Of a DNA stretch of 64,000 nucleotides, positions 34,949 to 42,918 are shown in pieces. The notes under the pieces were generated by a model, which was not told the origin of the DNA, ran no database searches, and saw only the letters and a list, made by a program, of their open reading frames with translations. A program made the translations under genes and the position numbers. Origin of the DNA: Deltaproteobacteria bacterium SG8_13. GTDB taxonomy: Bacteria > Desulfobacterota > Desulfobacteria > Desulfobacterales > SG8-13. The first letter of the stretch is position 1. Every line of letters starts with the position of its first letter. Location: NCBI GenBank assembly GCA_001303025.1, contig LJNK01000022.1, positions 1 through 64,000 of the forward strand, read 5' to 3'.

Positions 34949-34992
34949 TGTGTTGACCTTGTAATGTCATTGTGTTGACCTCGCAGTGTAAA
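34949..34992 (+). repeat. Imperfect 22-base tandem repeat
   Basis: TGTGTTGACCT opens both copies (34949-34970 and 34971-34992), and 17 of 22 positions match. The second copy contains the -35 hexamer of the promoter at 34975-35003. Two helical turns between copies would suit a regulator dimer pair. Confidence 0.5.
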
Positions 34993-35003
34993 AATGATAA
35001 AAT
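34975..35003 (+). promoter_or_regulatory. Predicted sigma-70 promoter for the DUF2752 gene
   Basis: TTGACC (34975-34980), 17-base spacer, TAAAAT (34998-35003). It overlaps the track ORF start at 34994, which argues that translation begins further downstream. Confidence 0.5.
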
Positions 35004-35119
35004 TGAGTCATTCAAACAGTTTAAGAGTTTACACCCGCACAGGCAGATCGCCGGTTGGCCCGGTGGGCAAGTCGGAATCTGCATGCGCAACCTCGCGATC
35101 TCAACTCGGGGGTGAATCG

Positions 35120-35626
35120 GTGCAATCTGCAGCCGCCATGGCAAAGAATCTCAGGACAGGCCACTATCAGTCGCCATCTCTTCGGGCGATCCGTTGGTTG
35201 GTCAATACGCCCGTTGCCGCTGGAAAACGTGCCGCCATACTGACGCCCGTTTTACAGAATCGCCGGCTCAGCACCGTTTTGTTCCTGGTCGCAGTGGCGC
35301 AGACCGGCTTGGTTGCAGCCGGCCTGTCCGCATGGACGTGTCCATTCGCCACCGTTTTTTCCGTACCCTGTCCTGCTTGCGGCCTGACTACCGGTGTGCT
35401 TCACTTGCTGCAGGGTCAGTGGGATTCGGCGTTGCAGGCCCATTTGCTTTCACCCCTGCTGCTCACCGGGACGGCAGCAGTCGGACTTTTGATCCTGATG
35501 CCGACATCGATACACCGCAGAACGGTCAGCAGGATGGAAGTGTTGGAGCGAAGCACGGGAGCGAGCACGTGGATCGGTGTTTGCCTCGGTGTGTCCTGGA
35601 TCTGGCGTATAGCGGGAGGCTTCTGA
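35120..35626 (+). CDS. DUF2752 membrane protein
   Basis: A small inner-membrane protein (168 residues from this start). The family signature is CPFATVFSVPCPACGLTTGVLHLLQGQWDSALQAH (about residue 75), with the paired Cys of CPACG, between helices TVLFLVAVAQTGLVAAGLSA and LLLTGTAAVGLLILM. A third helix ends the protein (IGVCLGVSWIWRIAGGF). The biochemical role of DUF2752 is unknown. The GTG at 35120 is preferred because GGGGG lies 7-8 bases upstream and the predicted promoter overlaps the track start; ATG 35138 is the alternative. Confidence 0.7.
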   Translation: MQSAAAMAKNLRTGHYQSPSLRAIRWLVNTPVAAGKRAAILTPVLQNRRLSTVLFLVAVAQTGLVAAGLSAWTCPFATVFSVPCPACGLTTGVLHLLQGQWDSALQAHLLSPLLLTGTAAVGLLILMPTSIHRRTVSRMEVLERSTGASTWIGVCLGVSWIWRIAGGF

Positions 35627-35679
35627 AAATCTGCTGCAGGGATGCTTCCCATAACCTATGAACGTGAGAGAGGAAAAAG

Positions 35680-36555
35680 ATGGAACTCGTTAATACCGCC
35701 GTATTTGGGCTGCTGTCCGTTGCCGGCCTGGTTGTTTTCATCATCGTTTTGATCAAATCGTTTAAAGAAGGCGGCGTGCTGCACGGCATCCTGGGTATCC
35801 TGACATGCGGATTGTACACCTATATTTGGGGATGGCTCAAAAGCAAGCAGCTTCAGCTTGCCAAATTGATGCTGCTGTGGACCGTCGTCTGGGTCCTCAG
35901 CATGGCGATGCCGCTTATCGTCGGCACCTCCGCGCTGATGCAAGCCATACCGATGGCCGGAGAATTGGGTATTGGCGGACAACCCGCAGAGACGATGAAG
36001 CCGGCGAAATTGAGGGGCAAGAAGTCGGCCAAGAGCTCCAAAAAGTCGAAAGCCCGCGCTGGCAAGGCCAGCAAAAAGGGCAAACCCGCAAAAGCGAAAC
36101 CTTCGGATCCAAATTCTAAGGCATTGGCCCTTTGGAAAAAGGGCAAATTCAATAAACCCGACCAGGCGGCAGCTCTGCTGGGCAAGGTGATCAAGCAACA
36201 CCCCGACTTCGCTCCCGCATACAACAATCGGGGAAATGCCTATCGCGATTTGCGGCAATATGCAAAGGCCATTCAGGACTATAATCGCGCAATCAGCCTG
36301 GATCCCAAGTTTGCGAAAGCGTTTAACAACCGGGGAAACGTCTATTTCGATCAGAAGAATTATCAGATGGCCATTCGTGACTACAACCAATCGGTCTCAG
36401 CCAACCCCAATTACAAGCTGGCCTATATGAATCGCGGTTTGGCATACCATCAGCTCAAGCAGAACAATTTGGCATGCAAAGACTTCAGTAAGGCCTGTCA
36501 AATGGGCGAATGCGACGGGATCCAATGGGCCAAGAAACAACGTATCTGCAAATAA
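35680..36555 (+). CDS. TPR-repeat membrane protein
   Basis: A 291-residue protein with three membrane segments at the N-terminus (VFGLLSVAGLVVFIIVLIKSF, VLHGILGILTCGLYTYIWGWL and LMLLWTVVWVLSMAMPLIVGT). A Lys/Ala/Ser-rich linker follows (KSAKSSKKSKARAGKASKKGK, about residues 110-140), then three tetratricopeptide repeats (AYNNRGNAYRDLRQYAKAI, AFNNRGNVYFDQKNYQMAI and AYMNRGLAYHQLKQNNLAC). The last repeat ends with a Cys-containing CKDFSKACQMGECDG element. The TPR domain probably binds a protein partner; the cargo is unknown. The basic linker could contact membrane or nucleic acid. AGGAAAAAG precedes the ATG. Confidence 0.8.
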   Translation: MELVNTAVFGLLSVAGLVVFIIVLIKSFKEGGVLHGILGILTCGLYTYIWGWLKSKQLQLAKLMLLWTVVWVLSMAMPLIVGTSALMQAIPMAGELGIGGQPAETMKPAKLRGKKSAKSSKKSKARAGKASKKGKPAKAKPSDPNSKALALWKKGKFNKPDQAAALLGKVIKQHPDFAPAYNNRGNAYRDLRQYAKAIQDYNRAISLDPKFAKAFNNRGNVYFDQKNYQMAIRDYNQSVSANPNYKLAYMNRGLAYHQLKQNNLACKDFSKACQMGECDGIQWAKKQRICK

Positions 36556-36596
36556 GCCCGCTGAAGTGTGCTGCCCGACCGGGGGGAAAAAACGAC

Positions 36597-36633
36597 AAAA
36601 GGGGGCAGGGCTCAAACGGCCCTGCCCCCTTTT
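36597..36633 (+). terminator. Strong intrinsic terminator
   Basis: The 15-base stem AAAAGGGGGCAGGGC / GCCCTGCCCCCTTTT with a 7-base loop lies between the convergent TPR and nrdJ genes. It carries A and T tracts on opposite sides, so it can serve both directions. Confidence 0.9.
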
Positions 36634-36675
36634 GCGCTGTAAGGTTTGACGGATGCCGCCGGTCGCGGCGGGGGG

Positions 36676-39168
36676 TTATCCGCACTTGGTGAAGCCGCAA
36701 AAATGGCAGGTCATGCAACCCTCTTCGAAGCTGATCGTCTGACCGCATTCCGGGCAGGTTCCTCCGAGCAGGGCATTTTGCATGTTCGCCAGTCCCGAAC
36801 TGTTGTTGGATTTGGTCAGGTACCGCTTCTCGAGCACCCTGGCAATCCCGTCGGGGATGGAAAGCACCAGACCGCCTTCCTGAAAAACCGGGTGTTCTCC
36901 GCCGATACCCTTTAACTGATCGATGATGGCATCCACCTTTACTCCGGCACGCAGTGCCAGCGACACCAGCCGCCCGATCGCTTCGGTCTTGGCGGTAGTG
37001 GAGCGGCCGGATTTACCGATGGTGGCGAACACTTCAAACGGCTGGCCTTCGTATTCGGTCACGGTCACGTACAGATGCCCCAGGCCGGTCTTTATTTTCG
37101 AGGTGAATCCGTCAAGTGTTTCCGGCCTCTCCTTGACCGCCCGCATGAACTTGCCTTCCTTATCGGCTTGTTCTCCGAACGTGAGCACCTGGTTTTCCTT
37201 GCTGCCGTCACGATAGATCGTAATCCCCTTGCACCCCAACTCGTACGCCAGGTTGTAGACCTTGAACACGTCTTCCGGCGTGGCGTCACGGGGCAGATTG
37301 ACGGTTTTGGAAACCGCGTTGTCGGTGTATTTTTGAAACGCTGCCTGCATGCGCACATGCCATTCCGGGGAGACGTCGTGGGCAGTTACAAAGACCCGGC
37401 GGACATCTTCCGGGATGGTTTCGATTCCGGCAATGCTTCCCTTTGCGGCGATCTCGTTCATCAGCTCCAGGCTGTAAAAGCCGCGCTGTTTGGCGATCTG
37501 CTCAAAATGGGGATTGACTTCCGGCAGCTCGTCGTTGTCCATCACCTTGCGCACAAAGCTCAGCGCAAACAGCGGTTCGATACCGCTCGAGCAGCCCGAG
37601 AGAATGCTCAACGTGCCGGTCGGTGCGATGGTGGTGACGGTGGCGTTGCGATAGCGGCAGTTTTTCCGCCGCCGATATACACTTTTGCCATAGTTTTTGA
37701 AAACACCCCGGGTTTCGGCCAGGTGCCGGGAAGCAGCGTGGCCCTCTTCCTGGATAAAGCCCATGACTTCTTCGGCTGTCTGCAGCGCCTCCTCCGTGTT
37801 GTAAGGGGTGCCGAGCTGAAACAACAGGTCCGCGAAACCCATCACCCCGAGACCGATCTTTCGGTTACCGGCCACCATGGTCTCGATTTCCGGCAGCGGG
37901 TAGCGGGACATGTCGATTGTGTTGTCCAGAAAGCGCACTGCCAGCCAGACGGTTTCTTTCAACCGGTCATAGTCGATCTGCGCCCGGTCCCCGTCGTGTC
38001 TGACAAACTTGGCCAGATTGATGGAACCGAGGTTGCAGGCTTCGAAGGGCAGTAAGGGTTGTTCGCCGCACGGATTGGTGCTTTCGATCTCCCCGATGGT
38101 GGCAGTCGGGTTGTCCCGGTTGACCCGGTCGATGAATATGATGCCCGGATCGCCGTTCTCCCATGCCTGCAGCACGAGTTTGCCGTAAACGTCAGCGGCA
38201 TCCAGCTCGGCGGTTTTGCACCGGTCCTTGGGGTCGATCAGGTTATATTTGCCGCCGCTTTTCACGGCGTCCATGAAGGTGTCGGTCACGCTGACGGAAA
38301 TATTGAAATTGTTCAGCTCCCTGTTTTGTTTCTTGCAGCTGATGAATTCAAGAATATCCGGGTGGTCTACCTGCAGTATGGCCATATTCGCACCGCGTCG
38401 GGTGCCGCCCTGCTTTACCTGCTCGGTGGCGGTGTTGAAAATCTTCATAAATGAGACCGGGCCCGATGCCACCCCGCCCGTGCTTCCGACCCGGCTGTCT
38501 CTGGGCCGCAGCCGCGAAAACGAAAAACCGGTGCCGCCGCCGGATTTGTGAATCAGGGCGGCGTTGCGCAGGGCGGAGAAAATACCTTCCAGGCTGTCTT
38601 CCACCGGCAGGACGAAACACGCTGCGAGTTGCCCGAGACGTCGCCCCGCATTCATCAGCGTCGGAGAGTTGGGTAAAAATAAAAACTCCGTCATCATCTT
38701 ATAAAACAAATTCTCGGACTTGATGACGTCCGCATCGCCACCGTAGTTTTTTTCCGCCTGCGCGATGTGGTTCGCCACCCGGCGAAACATTTCCTCGGGG
38801 CCTTCCACCACTCTGCCGTCCTCGTCTTTGCGCAGATACCGTCTCTTCAGCACGGTGCGGGCATTTTTAGAAAGTCCGAGAGAATTCTTCACAAAGATCG
38901 ATTTGTCCAGATGGACGGGACTTTCCGGCGTGTAACCGTATTCGCTCAGCTTGGCGCCGATGAGCTTTTCGATCACCGCGGCGGTGATCGTCTCTCTTTC
39001 CATCTTAGCGATCTCTTCCCGCATGCAGCGGCTGATAAGCAGTGCCTGATCGGCATTGATGGGATTTGCCTTTGTGAGCATATCGGAAAACCGGTGGTCG
39101 TCCCAGCGGTATTCGTTCAAGTCGAAACTACCCTCTTTCGTAATCAATATTTTCGCGCGCTGCCCCAT
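36676..39168 (-). CDS. nrdJ: Adenosylcobalamin-dependent (class II) ribonucleotide reductase
   Basis: NrdJ reduces ribonucleotides to deoxyribonucleotides using coenzyme B12, independent of oxygen. The 830-residue protein has NAGRRLGQLAACFVLPVED (substrate-site Cys), ESTNPCGEQPLLPFEACNLGSIN (NPCGE radical site, about residue 380) and ATVTTIAPTGTLSILSGCSSGIEP. The N-terminal domain covers about residues 1-150. The C-terminal tail ends CPECGQTISFEEGCMTCHFCGFTKCG, a zinc-ribbon-like segment with the CxxCG redox ending. ATG 39168 is chosen because AGGAG lies 7 bases upstream; the track start at 39222 lacks one. NrdR control is indicated by two boxes in its promoter. Confidence 0.96.
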   Translation of the reverse strand: MGQRAKILITKEGSFDLNEYRWDDHRFSDMLTKANPINADQALLISRCMREEIAKMERETITAAVIEKLIGAKLSEYGYTPESPVHLDKSIFVKNSLGLSKNARTVLKRRYLRKDEDGRVVEGPEEMFRRVANHIAQAEKNYGGDADVIKSENLFYKMMTEFLFLPNSPTLMNAGRRLGQLAACFVLPVEDSLEGIFSALRNAALIHKSGGGTGFSFSRLRPRDSRVGSTGGVASGPVSFMKIFNTATEQVKQGGTRRGANMAILQVDHPDILEFISCKKQNRELNNFNISVSVTDTFMDAVKSGGKYNLIDPKDRCKTAELDAADVYGKLVLQAWENGDPGIIFIDRVNRDNPTATIGEIESTNPCGEQPLLPFEACNLGSINLAKFVRHDGDRAQIDYDRLKETVWLAVRFLDNTIDMSRYPLPEIETMVAGNRKIGLGVMGFADLLFQLGTPYNTEEALQTAEEVMGFIQEEGHAASRHLAETRGVFKNYGKSVYRRRKNCRYRNATVTTIAPTGTLSILSGCSSGIEPLFALSFVRKVMDNDELPEVNPHFEQIAKQRGFYSLELMNEIAAKGSIAGIETIPEDVRRVFVTAHDVSPEWHVRMQAAFQKYTDNAVSKTVNLPRDATPEDVFKVYNLAYELGCKGITIYRDGSKENQVLTFGEQADKEGKFMRAVKERPETLDGFTSKIKTGLGHLYVTVTEYEGQPFEVFATIGKSGRSTTAKTEAIGRLVSLALRAGVKVDAIIDQLKGIGGEHPVFQEGGLVLSIPDGIARVLEKRYLTKSNNSSGLANMQNALLGGTCPECGQTISFEEGCMTCHFCGFTKCG

Positions 39169-39236
39169 GGATTTCTCCTGTTTGCCGGAATGATGGTGTC
39201 GGTTTGCAGTGCTGGTGAACAATTGCAGTAAATAAA

Positions 39237-39263
39237 ATTATCACACAACATGTTGTGCGTCAA
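39237..39263 (-). promoter_or_regulatory. nrdJ promoter
   Basis: Minus-strand TTGACG (39263-39258) precedes GATAAT (39242-39237) by 15 bases; with 16 or 17 bases the -10 reads ATAATT or TAATTT. The first NrdR box fills the spacer exactly, as expected for a repressor blocking RNA polymerase. Confidence 0.55.
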
Positions 39264-39289
39264 GTGCAAAATAGATCAATATATTGGTT
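39243..39289. promoter_or_regulatory. Pair of NrdR boxes upstream of nrdJ
   Basis: Box 1 (39243-39258) reads ACACAACATGTTGTGC, containing the perfect palindrome CACAACATGTTGTG. Box 2 (39274-39289) reads GATCAATATATTGGTT, with the invariant core CAATATATTG. Their starts are 31 bases apart, the three-turn spacing known for NrdR box pairs. Against the remembered consensus ACACWATATATWGTGT they match about 13 and 11 of 16 positions. NrdR senses ATP/dATP and represses reductase genes. Confidence 0.75.
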
Positions 39290-39402
39290 CTGGCACCACC
39301 GTTTCTGGTGCTTTGGCTGCCACCGGCAACCCGCATGTACGCGGGGTCCGTTTCTCGTGAAATCGCTGCGCATTGCCGCACAAAGTTTCAGGCGTGTGCG
39401 GC

Positions 39403-40932
39403 TTACAGGATGGCTCCGATGTGCCAGGGGACAAATTCACAGTCTCCGAAACCGTGCTGCTCGCTGCGGGTCTTGCGGCCCGACGCGGTTTCCAGAATTT
39501 GCCGAAATATCAGCTCCCCGAGCTCTTCGACCGAACGGTCACCATCGATGATCACGCCGCAGTTTACGTCCATATCATCTGCAAGCCGGCGGTACATGGA
39601 ACTGTTGGAGGCCAGTTTGAGGGTCGGCACCGGTTTGACGCCGTAAACAGTACCCCGGCCGGTGGTAAAACAGATGACGTTGGCACCCCCGGCGACCATT
39701 CCGGTGACCGATGCCGGGTCATATCCGGGGGTATCCATAAAGACGAGCCCTTTTTCTGTCACCGGCTCGGCATACTGGTAGACCTCCACCAGGTTGGTGG
39801 AGCCGGCCTTGGCCACCGCTCCCAACGACTTTTCCATGATGGTGGTAATACCGCCGGCCTTGTTGCCCGGTGTTGGATTGTTGTCGATGGCTGATTCCAG
39901 CCGTGCCGTGTGCTTCTCCCACCAGCGGATGCGACGCAGCAGCTTTTCACCCACCTCGGGTCGCTCTGACCTGCGGGTCAACAGATGCTCGGCCCCGTAT
40001 ATTTCCGGAGTTTCACTGAGGATCGCCGTTCCCCCACTGCCGACAAGCAGGTCGACGGCTGCTCCCAGTGCCGGGTTGGCCGATATGCCCGAGTAGGCGT
40101 CCGAGCCACCGCACTCGAGCCCCAGGAGAATATGGCTGGCCGGCACGGGTTGCCGTTGGACTCGATCGGCTTCCGGCAACATCTTCCCGATCAACGCAAT
40201 CCCTTTCTCCACCGTTGCCCGCGTGCCGCCCGTCGACTGGATGTCGAGGGTCTTCAGCCGCTGGTTTTCTGCCAGGCCCATGTTCGCCATCAGGCACTCT
40301 ACCTGGTTCACCTCACAGCCGAGTCCGATCACCAGCACGGCACCGAAGTTCGGATGACGGGCATATCCAGCCAGGGTGCGTTGCAAAATCTGCAGGCCCT
40401 CACTGTCGCCTGGAGAACAGCACCCGCTTTGGTGAACGAGAGCGACCACCCCGTCGATATTGGGGTACCGGGACCGCAACTCGCCGGCGACGCCATCGGC
40501 GATAAAACGGGCAACACCGGCCGAACAGTTTACCGTAGGCAATATCGCAACGTAGTTGCGGGTGGCCACCGTGCCGTCAGGCCTCACGATCCCGCTGAAA
40601 GAAGCGGTCTGTGAGCCGACCGCACCGCGGGCGGGGGCTGCGTCGCACCCGATGGCGGTTTCACGGGAAAAATCCTTCAGGGCCACGTTGTGGGTATGCA
40701 CCTGTTCACCGGGCTGGATCGCTACGGAGGCAAAGCCGATGATCTGACCGTACTTGATGATCGCCCGTCCGGCAGATATGGCGCGAACCGCGACCTTGTG
40801 TCCGGCCGGTATCGGATCTTTACAGCACAGGTCCTGGTTTCCGAACCTGTCACCAGGTGCCATGTCGACCCTGGCAACCACCACGTTGTCGTCCGGATGG
40901 AGGCGAATGGTTTTCGGTTTGTCGGATGTCAT
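39403..40932 (-). CDS. UxaA-family (altronate/galactarate-type) dehydratase
   Basis: A 509-residue metal-dependent sugar-acid dehydratase. The N-terminal SAF domain (about residues 10-90, VVVARVDMAPGDRFGNQDL) ends before a linker. The catalytic part has GIVRPDGTVATRNYVAILPTVNCSAGVA, HQSGCCSPGDSEG, GLGCEVNQVE, LGLECGGSDAYSGISANPALG and GGANVICFTTGRGTVYG, with the conserved Cys residues that bind Fe(II). Altronate dehydratase (UxaA) is the closest common name; the true substrate (altronate, galactarate or another sugar acid) cannot be told from sequence alone. No uronate pathway partner lies nearby. It ends about 115 bases short of the nrdJ promoter and reads toward it. Confidence 0.82.
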   Translation of the reverse strand: MTSDKPKTIRLHPDDNVVVARVDMAPGDRFGNQDLCCKDPIPAGHKVAVRAISAGRAIIKYGQIIGFASVAIQPGEQVHTHNVALKDFSRETAIGCDAAPARGAVGSQTASFSGIVRPDGTVATRNYVAILPTVNCSAGVARFIADGVAGELRSRYPNIDGVVALVHQSGCCSPGDSEGLQILQRTLAGYARHPNFGAVLVIGLGCEVNQVECLMANMGLAENQRLKTLDIQSTGGTRATVEKGIALIGKMLPEADRVQRQPVPASHILLGLECGGSDAYSGISANPALGAAVDLLVGSGGTAILSETPEIYGAEHLLTRRSERPEVGEKLLRRIRWWEKHTARLESAIDNNPTPGNKAGGITTIMEKSLGAVAKAGSTNLVEVYQYAEPVTEKGLVFMDTPGYDPASVTGMVAGGANVICFTTGRGTVYGVKPVPTLKLASNSSMYRRLADDMDVNCGVIIDGDRSVEELGELIFRQILETASGRKTRSEQHGFGDCEFVPWHIGAIL

Positions 40933-41204
40933 TATCGCACTTTCCCGTTGAAGTTCATCGGTGACGAAAAAAGAACGAACGCTGCCGGATCGTCACGGGC
41001 AACGATAACTGTCGTTGGGAACCACGGAAGATATGGCTTGCGCCGATCGCCTGCCCTCTCATTCTTTCAGCAACCGGAAGCCGCCGGGCAGGGTCATCAT
41101 AGCGACAAACAAATTGCGGGCCGTCTTCTGCGGCAACCCTTACAGAGCGTTGCCACCGGAAACGGCCCGCCGGTTGATTTCTACAGTGCACCCGGGAAAC
41201 CGAA

Positions 41205-41348
41205 TCAGCTCGAGGTGCAACCACAGCTGCATTGGGCCCGCTTTACCCGGCATACGGACTCGTGCTCTTTGCCGGACATACATGACCGGTAGTCCGCCTC
41301 ACAGCGGCTGGAGCAGCTGCTCTCGTCGGCATGGTATGGTGCAGACAT
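41205..41348 (-). CDS. 47-residue Cys-rich peptide
   Basis: A small ORF below the track's length limit as a separate start. It has 47 residues, starting MSAPYHADESSC, with seven Cys in the pattern C-x3-C-x6-C-x9-C-x6-C-x-C-x-C, ending CSCGCTSS. AGGAG lies 8 bases upstream of ATG 41348, which is much better than any start used by the track ORF 41205..41654. There is no signal peptide. The Cys spacing suggests metal binding or disulfides, but no family is recognised. It is leftward, upstream of the UxaA-family gene (272 bases) and divergent from the 111-residue hypothetical gene. Confidence 0.55.
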   Translation of the reverse strand: MSAPYHADESSCSSRCEADYRSCMSGKEHESVCRVKRAQCSCGCTSS

Positions 41349-41487
41349 CGATATCTCCTCTCTTGCATTCGGTTCAGGTTTTACGGCAAACGGACAGCGA
41401 CATTGGCCGGCGGTTGCCGGTATTCGCTGACCCTGGTACAGAGAGTAATCACGATGCAGTCTCTTACAAGCCCGGGGCAATATCGTG

Positions 41488-41516
41488 TTGACAGCGATCA
41501 CCAAACAAACTAAATA
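41488..41516 (+). promoter_or_regulatory. Predicted sigma-70 promoter for the DsrE-like cluster
   Basis: TTGACA (41488-41493), 17-base spacer, TAAATA (41511-41516), about 100 bases before the 41614 start. A good consensus match in an AT-rich stretch. Confidence 0.55.
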
Positions 41517-41613
41517 TACACTATTACATTGTGGCATCGAGCGGGTAGCGCCTCGCTTTCTGGCGGCAACAGCCGTGCGCCCGACTCGATCGATCGCAAG
41601 GGTGATTTTCGTC

Positions 41614-41949
41614 ATGAGAGTTGTCTGGCAGCGAAAAAAAGCAGCGGAGTCCAATTCCCATTTCCGGCTTACCGCAGTGCTGGAGATGGACGGTGAAAAT
41701 CGTCAATCTCCGGCGATATCGAAACTGGGATCCATTGAGGAAAGATTTTTGGAGACCCGCATCCGTTGCACACGTGAATTCCACCAGGGGCTGTTCTGGA
41801 AGGTTGTGGACCGCCGACTAGACGCCCTCGGTCTGCAACAATCGCAAAGAGCGACCCTTGAGCAGGAGATAACTCGCACGGTGCCGCGACCGGGAGATGA
41901 GTGGGCACTGTGGGGGGTGACCTGCATTCCCCGCTTCGATCCCCACTGA
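41614..41949 (+). CDS. Conserved hypothetical protein upstream of DsrE-like genes
   Basis: A 111-residue soluble basic protein. It contains FRLTAVLEMDGENRQSPAISKLGSIEERFL, then TREFHQGLFWKVVDRRLDALGL and QRATLEQEITRTVPRPGDEW. From memory this recalls small uncharacterised proteins with a conserved pattern (beta-hairpin, LGSI, FW-VD-RL, then VPRP); no function is known to me. ATG 41614 is preferred because AAGGGTG lies upstream and the downstream sequence is the protein-like part; the track start at 41485 precedes the predicted transcription start. It is 63 bases upstream of the DsrE-like gene and likely in the same transcript. Confidence 0.6.
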   Translation: MRVVWQRKKAAESNSHFRLTAVLEMDGENRQSPAISKLGSIEERFLETRIRCTREFHQGLFWKVVDRRLDALGLQQSQRATLEQEITRTVPRPGDEWALWGVTCIPRFDPH

Positions 41950-42012
41950 TGCGCCATCGCCGGCGATGGACAGCATGCCCGGGGTTATTCGAACCAGTCA
42001 AAGGAGGCAACG

Positions 42013-42318
42013 TTGGACAAAATACTCGGAATTTACGTCAGTTCGGACCTGCATTTGGACAAGCTCATCAAGCTGTGCCAGGCAGCTCATAAAAAAGGAG
42101 TCGAAGTCCGCGTGTTTTTCACACACCTTGGGACACGGCTCTGTTTGGATCCTCAGCTGAAGGAACTCCAAAGCTGCGCAAGTATTGCGCTGTGCAAGGT
42201 CGGTTTTGAATCGAATGAGCTCGACCAGGACCAAACCAACCTCCGGCAGGAGGCCTTTACGTCCCAGGCCTGGCACGCTGAGATGATTTATGAATGTGAC
42301 CGTTACGTAACCTTCTGA
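42013..42318 (+). CDS. DsrE-like sulfur-relay protein
   Basis: A 101-residue protein starting DKILGIYVSSDLHLDKLIKLCQAAHKKGVEVRVFFTHLGT, a Rossmann-like DsrE/TusD fold. Cys residues occur at LCLDPQ and CASIALCKVGFE, the second being the likely persulfide-carrier position. It starts with TTG at 42013, supported by AAAGGAGG 5-6 bases upstream. It heads a three-gene string with two further DsrE-superfamily-like proteins, each preceded by a clear ribosome site. A role in moving sulfane sulfur (as TusBCD/DsrEFH) is inferred. Confidence 0.75.
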   Translation: MDKILGIYVSSDLHLDKLIKLCQAAHKKGVEVRVFFTHLGTRLCLDPQLKELQSCASIALCKVGFESNELDQDQTNLRQEAFTSQAWHAEMIYECDRYVTF

Positions 42319-42393
42319 GTTGAGGTTACCGGCAACCACCCATTCATCGTCCATCTTAGCAAGGTTGGCAGAAAGAAGATAAGGAGAATAGAA

Positions 42394-42705
42394 GTGGAAA
42401 ACATCAAGCACTGCGCCGTTCTGGTGCGAAGGCCTCAGGACATCTGGGAAGGCACTCGCACAACACTCGGTTTGGCCGTCCATAATATCTGGGCCTATTT
42501 CTTTGTCCTCGACATTGAGCTCGAAGTAGACGAGAAGCTGCAGGAGAACCTCGAATGGCTGGAAGAAATGGAATGTGCCTGCATCTCCAACCGCGAGGAA
42601 AATTCCCGACACGGGTTCACCATCATGACGACTGAACTGCTTGCCCGGGAACTCAAAAAGATGGACCTTGTGATCCCCTTTGGGGATCGGAACCACAGCC
42701 AATAG
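42394..42705 (+). CDS. DsrE/DsrF-like protein
   Basis: A 103-residue protein with the start KHCAVLVRRPQDIWEGTRTTLGLAVHNIWAYFFVLDIELE, consistent with the DsrE/DsrF alpha-beta fold (beta-strand, helix, strand). Cys occurs early (HCAVL) and in the middle (MECACIS). It uses GTG at 42394, supported by AAGGAG 7 bases upstream. It lies 75 bases after the DsrE-like gene and 18 before the TusB-like gene. The assignment is by fold pattern and context, weaker than for the first gene. Confidence 0.6.
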   Translation: MENIKHCAVLVRRPQDIWEGTRTTLGLAVHNIWAYFFVLDIELEVDEKLQENLEWLEEMECACISNREENSRHGFTIMTTELLARELKKMDLVIPFGDRNHSQ

Positions 42706-42723
42706 GATGGCAAGGAGAGCCCT

Positions 42724-42918
42724 ATGCCGCAAAGAAAAAAAAAGCTGCACATAATGAAAACCCCGGCCGACGATCTGCAGCGGTCCCTGATGTCCAACCT
42801 GTCGCTGGGATACAATTGTCTCCAATTCCCGCTGTTTGACCTGGATGGCGAGGGCCCGGATTACGACGATCTGGTGGATTTGATATTCGAATTCGACGAA
42901 GTTATCACCTGGTGGTAG
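42724..42918 (+). CDS. TusB/DsrH-like small protein
   Basis: A 64-residue protein: KKKLHIMKTPADDLQRSLMSNLSLGYNCLQFPLFD then DYDDLVDLIFEFDEVITWW. The LH-start and the ending DxLVDLIF-xxDxVI-WW resemble the ends of DsrH/TusB, but the protein is shorter than the usual 95 residues, lacking the middle. AAGGAG lies before ATG 42724. It is the third gene of the operon, matching the order D-C-B of sulfur-relay triplets. Confidence 0.6.
   Translation: MPQRKKKLHIMKTPADDLQRSLMSNLSLGYNCLQFPLFDLDGEGPDYDDLVDLIFEFDEVITWW

Noticed and set aside
39169-39402. Cobalamin riboswitch before the B12-dependent reductase
   Set aside because: No B12-box-like sequence seen; the leader is short and the NrdR boxes explain regulation.
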